Shown here in pieces: positions 60,401 through 64,000 of a DNA stretch of 64,000 bases. The notes below the pieces were generated by a model. The model saw only the letters and a program-made list of their open reading frames with translations. It made no database searches and was not told the origin of the DNA. Origin of the DNA: Thiomicrorhabdus sp033238645 (lineage in GTDB: Bacteria; Pseudomonadota; Gammaproteobacteria; Thiomicrospirales; Thiomicrospiraceae); assembly GCA_033238645.1 (NCBI GenBank), contig BQXR01000006.1, positions 62,001 to 126,000 of the forward strand, read 5' to 3'. Positions within the stretch are counted from its first letter, which is position 1. Each line of letters opens with the position of its first letter. The translations under genes were made by a program, and so were the position numbers.

Positions 60401-60432
60401 AAAAAAGGCGCCCTGATCAGGCGCCTTTTTTT
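60401..60432. terminator. rpmJ2 terminator
   Basis: GGCGCC (60407-60412) and GGCGCC (60420-60425) form a GC-rich stem with a 7-base loop. A6 lies before and T7 after, 27 bases past the rpmJ2 stop. The A/T flanks extend the stem and allow bidirectional use with convergent cheV. Confidence 0.92.
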
Positions 60433-60526
60433 ATATCTAAGTTTTAAGTATCAATGTCCTAAAGATGGGTATTAAGTCCTTTTCTCATACAAGAACCTAA
60501 CAACAAACATAACAAACACACCAAAA

Positions 60527-61513
60527 CTAGCTTGCTTTAGCTTGTTTAGCGTCAGCCTCGACCTTCTGAATCGTATCAATAATCAGATCTGTATCAACCT
60601 TACCAATAAAGTAGTTAGCCCCCATTGCAAGCACTTCACGACTATTATTTTCACTGGTCATTGAAGTGTGAACAATAATAGGTAGACCACGTGTACGACT
60701 ATTCGACTTTAACTCTTTAATAACCGTATGACCAGATGCATTTGGCATTTCCAAATCTGTAAACACCATAGAGATGTCATCAAGAGATTCAAGACCATCA
60801 ATATAATCGAGAAGTAAACGCCCATCATCAAAGCCTTTATATTTAAGCCCCAACTGACTAAACACCATCCCCATATATTTTTGAATAGAGATACTATCTT
60901 CTGCAAATAGAATCGTTTTTTCATACATCTCAGGACCAAAGTGTACGTCACTATCCTCCACTGTTTTCACTGACGAGAAGATTTTCTCTGCAACCGTCGG
61001 CATCGCTTCAATCAATAGCTTTTCAATATCAAGAATAAAACAAAGCGTCTCTTTATCACCTTCAAGATAAGTATGGTTAACAACCTGATTGGTGTTCACA
61101 TCAACATTGTAGTTACCAGCAGCTTTAATATCAGACCAATCCTTTTCTTCTACACCGTGAATATGTGAAACTCTCAGGCCAATAAAGTTTTGACTAAAGT
61201 CAGATACGATAATAATTGATTTCTCACGCTCTTCATCCGTCATATCAAAGCCCATCCACTTTGGCAGATCAATAACAGGTAGATAAACACCACGCAACTC
61301 AACCATCCCTTCGATCAAACGATTGGAATCAGGCATAGGAGAAACATCATAGGCTCGTGCTTCTAATACTTCACGAACTTTAAAAACATTCATACCATAA
61401 TATGGAGGTTGATAATCAGGCTTAGGAAACTGAACCTGAAAGATCATCAAACTTAATTGATTGTTTTGACTTAACTGTGCAGTTTTTTCAACTTGTTCTA
61501 AAGAAGTACTCAT
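60527..61513 (-). CDS. CheV-like chemotaxis coupling protein (CheW plus receiver)
   Basis: The 328-residue protein has an N-terminal CheW-like domain (about 20-175) with YYGMNVFKVREVLE, IEGMVELRGVYLPVIDLPKW and FCILDIEKL-like CFILDIEKLL. A C-terminal receiver domain follows (about 200-325), with acidic E205-D206, phospho-acceptor Asp253 in VFTDLEMPNASG and the late K in FIGKV. CheV couples receptors to CheA and may act as a phosphate sink or adaptation factor. It would serve receptors such as the one encoded at 15.2 kb. It is monocistronic. Confidence 0.92.
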   Translation of the reverse strand: MSTSLEQVEKTAQLSQNNQLSLMIFQVQFPKPDYQPPYYGMNVFKVREVLEARAYDVSPMPDSNRLIEGMVELRGVYLPVIDLPKWMGFDMTDEEREKSIIIVSDFSQNFIGLRVSHIHGVEEKDWSDIKAAGNYNVDVNTNQVVNHTYLEGDKETLCFILDIEKLLIEAMPTVAEKIFSSVKTVEDSDVHFGPEMYEKTILFAEDSISIQKYMGMVFSQLGLKYKGFDDGRLLLDYIDGLESLDDISMVFTDLEMPNASGHTVIKELKSNSRTRGLPIIVHTSMTSENNSREVLAMGANYFIGKVDTDLIIDTIQKVEADAKQAKAS

Positions 61514-61630
61514 ACCTATCGCCTTAAATATTATTCTAATGACATACTAAACGAAACTTAATTCTAACGCAAAATAGGGGCATAAAAAGCAAATATTCAA
61601 AACGACTTTTATTTAGCCCTATTTAAAAAA

Positions 61631-62266
61631 CTACAAACTCAATAGCTGCTTTACTGGCTTGAATGATTTTCTATAACCAGGAAGCAAGCCATACAACTTA
61701 ATCACTTCTAGATGTTTTGCAGTGGGATAGCCTTTATGCTGATCAAACCCATACTGAGGAAACTGTTGATGTAACTCTAACATCTGCTGATCACGATAAA
61801 CTTTGGCTAAAATAGAGGCCGCACTAATTTCCATAATTTTATCATCACCTTTGACAACCGCTTCACATGGTAGCGAAATTGAAGGACAGCGATTACCATC
61901 AACATAAACATAAGAAATTGTATTATCTGCTTGCTGCAATTGAGCAATAGCACGCTGCATTGCTAGCATTGTTGCCTGAAGGATATTGAGTTCGTCAATC
62001 TCTGCAGGTGTTGCGACAGCAATTGAGTATGCTATAGCTTGCTCTCTGATCTGAACCGCTAGCAGCTCACGCTTAGTAGCGGTTAATTTTTTAGAGTCTT
62101 TTAAAGATAGTTGGCAGCCTTTAGGTAAAATAACGGCAGAAGCGACTACATCTCCGACCAAGGGGCCACGACCGACTTCATCAACACCAACTGTCTCTCC
62201 TGTTAAACTCATATAAGCACTAGGAGTCGGTGGTTTAAATAGTTCCAATTGCTGCTTATCTTGCAT
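61631..62266 (-). CDS. rnhB: ribonuclease HII
   Basis: RNase HII removes ribonucleotides from DNA by cutting the RNA strand of hybrids. The family start VGVDEVGRGPLVGDVVASAV (with D and E of the active site), LKDSKKLT and YVDGNRCPS are present. At 211 residues it is of normal length. Its start overlaps the end of lpxB by 11 bases, the common lpxA-lpxB-rnhB order. Confidence 0.96.
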   Translation of the reverse strand: MQDKQQLELFKPPTPSAYMSLTGETVGVDEVGRGPLVGDVVASAVILPKGCQLSLKDSKKLTATKRELLAVQIREQAIAYSIAVATPAEIDELNILQATMLAMQRAIAQLQQADNTISYVYVDGNRCPSISLPCEAVVKGDDKIMEISAASILAKVYRDQQMLELHQQFPQYGFDQHKGYPTAKHLEVIKLYGLLPGYRKSFKPVKQLLSL

Positions 62267-63440
62267 TCAACTGAGCCCACTCTTCCACGGCATCAGCAGC
62301 CAGCTCAGATGCATTCTGCTTTAAAGCATGGTATTGAGACTCAAAAGCAGCGACCTGTCTCTCTCTTAACGTCGTATCCATAATCAAATACCCCATTTGA
62401 ATGGCAATCTTGTGTGGTGTCGCATCATCCTGTATCAACTCTGTTACCAGTGATTTATTGGCTAAAATATTGGGAAGACCAATCCATTGCGTTGTCGCTA
62501 AATGCTTCATAATCCAATAAGAAATTGGGTGAACCTTTATCGCTAATACCAAAGGCTTCTTCATTAGTGCAGCTTCAAGCGTTGCTGTCCCTGAGGTAAC
62601 TAAAGCCTGATCACAAGCCTCCAAAACCGTACGAGATTGGCCATCAACCAGCTTTATATTTAAACCCAAACCAAACGATTTAACAGCCTGCTCAATTCTT
62701 ATTCGGGCATTTTTATGTACACAAGGAATGATGTATTGCATATCAGGATAAATTTCAGAGAGTAAATTGACTGACTGAATATAAACATCAGCCATCGCCT
62801 CTATCTCACTCATGCGTGAGCCAGGCAGTATTGCTGTAACAGGTAATAAAGGATTTATATGCAACAGTGATCGAGCACCGTATGTATCTGCTGTCTCAGG
62901 AAATTCATTTGCTAAAGGGTGACCAACATACTTAACGGGAATATCGTAACGATGATAATAGTCCGGTTCAAAAGGGAAAAGCACCAAAACACCATCAACT
63001 GAGTGATGGATCTTTTTGAGACGTTTTTCACGCCATGCCCAAACTGATGGCCCCACATAATGAATCGTTGTTATCCCCTGTCTTTTAAGCTCAGACTCAA
63101 CCTTAAAGTTAAAATCTGGCGCATCAACTCCAATGAAAACATCAGGTTTAACTGACAACAGTTTTTGGATTAATGATTTTCGAATGCTTAGGAGTTCAAA
63201 TAGGTGTTTGAGAACTTCAAAAAAGCCCATCACAGAAAGCTTTTCCATAGGAAACCAGCTTTCAAAGCCTAAAGAGATCATTTTAGGGCCGCCAATGCCC
63301 ACAAACTGAGCATCAGGGTAGCGGGCTTTTAAACTATGAACGAGTTCAGAACCCAGAGTATCACCTGATGCCTCACCCGCCACCATTGCGATAACTAGTG
63401 GTTTTGAAGGGATCAATTCAACGCTATCGGACAATACCAC
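62256..63440 (-). CDS. lpxB: lipid-A-disaccharide synthase
   Basis: LpxB joins UDP-diacylglucosamine and lipid X to make the lipid A disaccharide backbone. Conserved blocks: VAGEASGDTLGSELV, FVGIGGPKM, FIGVDAPDFN, TIHYVGPSVWAWREKRLKKI and LPGSRMSEIE. The length of 394 is usual. The start codon is GTG at 63440, inside the end of lpxA (17-base overlap), so translation is coupled. It is a peripheral inner-membrane enzyme. Confidence 0.97.
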   Translation of the reverse strand: MVLSDSVELIPSKPLVIAMVAGEASGDTLGSELVHSLKARYPDAQFVGIGGPKMISLGFESWFPMEKLSVMGFFEVLKHLFELLSIRKSLIQKLLSVKPDVFIGVDAPDFNFKVESELKRQGITTIHYVGPSVWAWREKRLKKIHHSVDGVLVLFPFEPDYYHRYDIPVKYVGHPLANEFPETADTYGARSLLHINPLLPVTAILPGSRMSEIEAMADVYIQSVNLLSEIYPDMQYIIPCVHKNARIRIEQAVKSFGLGLNIKLVDGQSRTVLEACDQALVTSGTATLEAALMKKPLVLAIKVHPISYWIMKHLATTQWIGLPNILANKSLVTELIQDDATPHKIAIQMGYLIMDTTLRERQVAAFESQYHALKQNASELAADAVEEWAQLNAR

Positions 63441-64000
63441 GTTCCGAGTTTTTTAAGAATAGATTAAGTGAATCTAAAGTGCCTTGCTCATCATTCAATT
63501 CCACTAACCCTTTAATAGCAACATCAAGGCGATTGCCTTCACGATAAAGAGTTCGGTAGGTCTTTTTAACTAAACTAAGTTGATCCTTGCTAAAGCCTCT
63601 ACGCTTAAGACCTTCAAGGTTAACGCCTCGTGGCCCCGCTAAATTACCCGAAACAATAACAAAATTAGGCACATCTTGGTTAATAACACTACCCATACCA
63701 CAAAAGCTGTGCTCACCAATATTACAGAACTGATGAACCAGTGTATAACCACCTAGAATAGCCCAGTCGTGCACGGTAACATGACCAGCCAGAGCTGTTG
63801 CATTAGCTAAAATACAGTGGTTACCAATTATACAATCATGTGCAATATGTACACCAGCCATAATCCAGTTATCGTCACCAATAACTGTTTTGCCGAGATC
63901 CTGAATAGTGCCTCGGTTGACGGTTACATTCTCTCTAAAAGTATTACCGTCACCAATAATTAAAGGTGTTGGTTCATTTGAATACTTTTTATCCTGAGGT
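63424..64000 (-). CDS. lpxA: UDP-N-acetylglucosamine acyltransferase, 5' end cut by window edge
   Basis: The open frame continues upstream of the first internal Met (63861) to the window end, reading PLIIGDGNTFRENVTVNRGT and TVIGDDNWIMAGVHIAHDC. This is the left-handed beta-helix of LpxA with its catalytic His region (VHIAHDC). The C-terminal helical domain has LEGLKRRGFSKDQLSLVKK. About 192 residues are visible of roughly 255. LpxA adds the first acyl chain in lipid A synthesis. The usual fabZ/lpxD genes would lie just beyond the edge. Confidence 0.96.
   Translation of the reverse strand, partial: PQDKKYSNEPTPLIIGDGNTFRENVTVNRGTIQDLGKTVIGDDNWIMAGVHIAHDCIIGNHCILANATALAGHVTVHDWAILGGYTLVHQFCNIGEHSFCGMGSVINQDVPNFVIVSGNLAGPRGVNLEGLKRRGFSKDQLSLVKKTYRTLYREGNRLDVAIKGLVELNDEQGTLDSLNLFLKNSERGIVR

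Noticed and set aside
1..64000. CRISPR arrays, tRNA and rRNA genes, prophage genes
   Set aside because: I looked for regularly spaced repeats, cloverleaf-type tRNA ends and phage structural genes and found none that I could support by eye.

Overview
The window comes from a gammaproteobacterial chromosome. Supporting this are the gene orders fabZ-side lpxA-lpxB-rnhB, pyrG-kdsA-eno-ftsB and surE-pcm-yqaA-nlpD, together with E. coli-type DjlA, NagZ, TrhP/YfhL, RoxA, TsaB, a DinG/YoaA-type helicase and the type B ribosomal protein L36. The base composition is moderately AT-rich. Several periplasmic c-type cytochromes and chemotaxis genes suggest a free-living, respiring aquatic bacterium. A sulfur-oxidising Thiomicrospira-like lineage is my guess and is not proven by the sequence.

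Layout. 1-29 is the first codons of acnB, leaving the window on the minus strand. 350-6650 holds djlA, an MscS channel, nagZ, a MOSC protein, two peptide/nickel-type ABC permeases and an L,D-transpeptidase. 6.8-9.5 kb is a divergent AmmeMemoRadiSam pair, with the Memo and AMMECR1 parts fused in one protein. 9.6-15 kb has an ABC substrate-binding lipoprotein, a TolC-like protein, a CYTH protein, cysM and a UbiA-family prenyltransferase. 15.2-26.1 kb has a large chemoreceptor, a secreted protein of unknown function, a GST, yfhL-trhP, a uracil-DNA-glycosylase-superfamily enzyme, purB, roxA and a dimeric dUTPase.

26.1-35.8 kb is the accessory part of the window. It contains a 47-residue hydrophobic peptide gene, a broken IS3-family element, and a cytochrome b561 / SHP / diheme cytochrome c / PepSY / two-component operon preceded by a tandem response-regulator-type box. 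It then has a decayed GGDEF gene and a compact minus-strand operon: CadC-like metal sensor, MerC-like membrane protein, Cys-rich MtrA(corrinoid-type)-DUF4346 fusion, thioredoxin-fold protein and CcdA. Upstream of that operon lies a 158-bp attC-like palindromic element.

35.8-64 kb returns to core genes: thrC, a protein of uncertain function, hom, alaC, the nlpD-surE block, smr, ftsB-eno-kdsA-pyrG, tilS, accA, a DUF481 outer-membrane protein, an E. coli-type ycaO, a small cytochrome c, uspA, tsaB, the helicase, rpmJ2 (too short for ordinary ORF calling), cheV, rnhB, lpxB and the 3' part of lpxA.

Two signals stand out. First, a dispersed DNA-level motif, A-C(6-10)-TGCT-Y-R-AAAT, occurs about 13 times on both strands. 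It falls in intergenic and coding DNA and in different reading frames, and one pair forms a perfect 18-bp hairpin. Second, the metal-sensor/corrinoid-type/disulfide-relay operon at 32.2-35.3 kb looks like an undescribed metal or metalloid (de)methylation or detoxification system.
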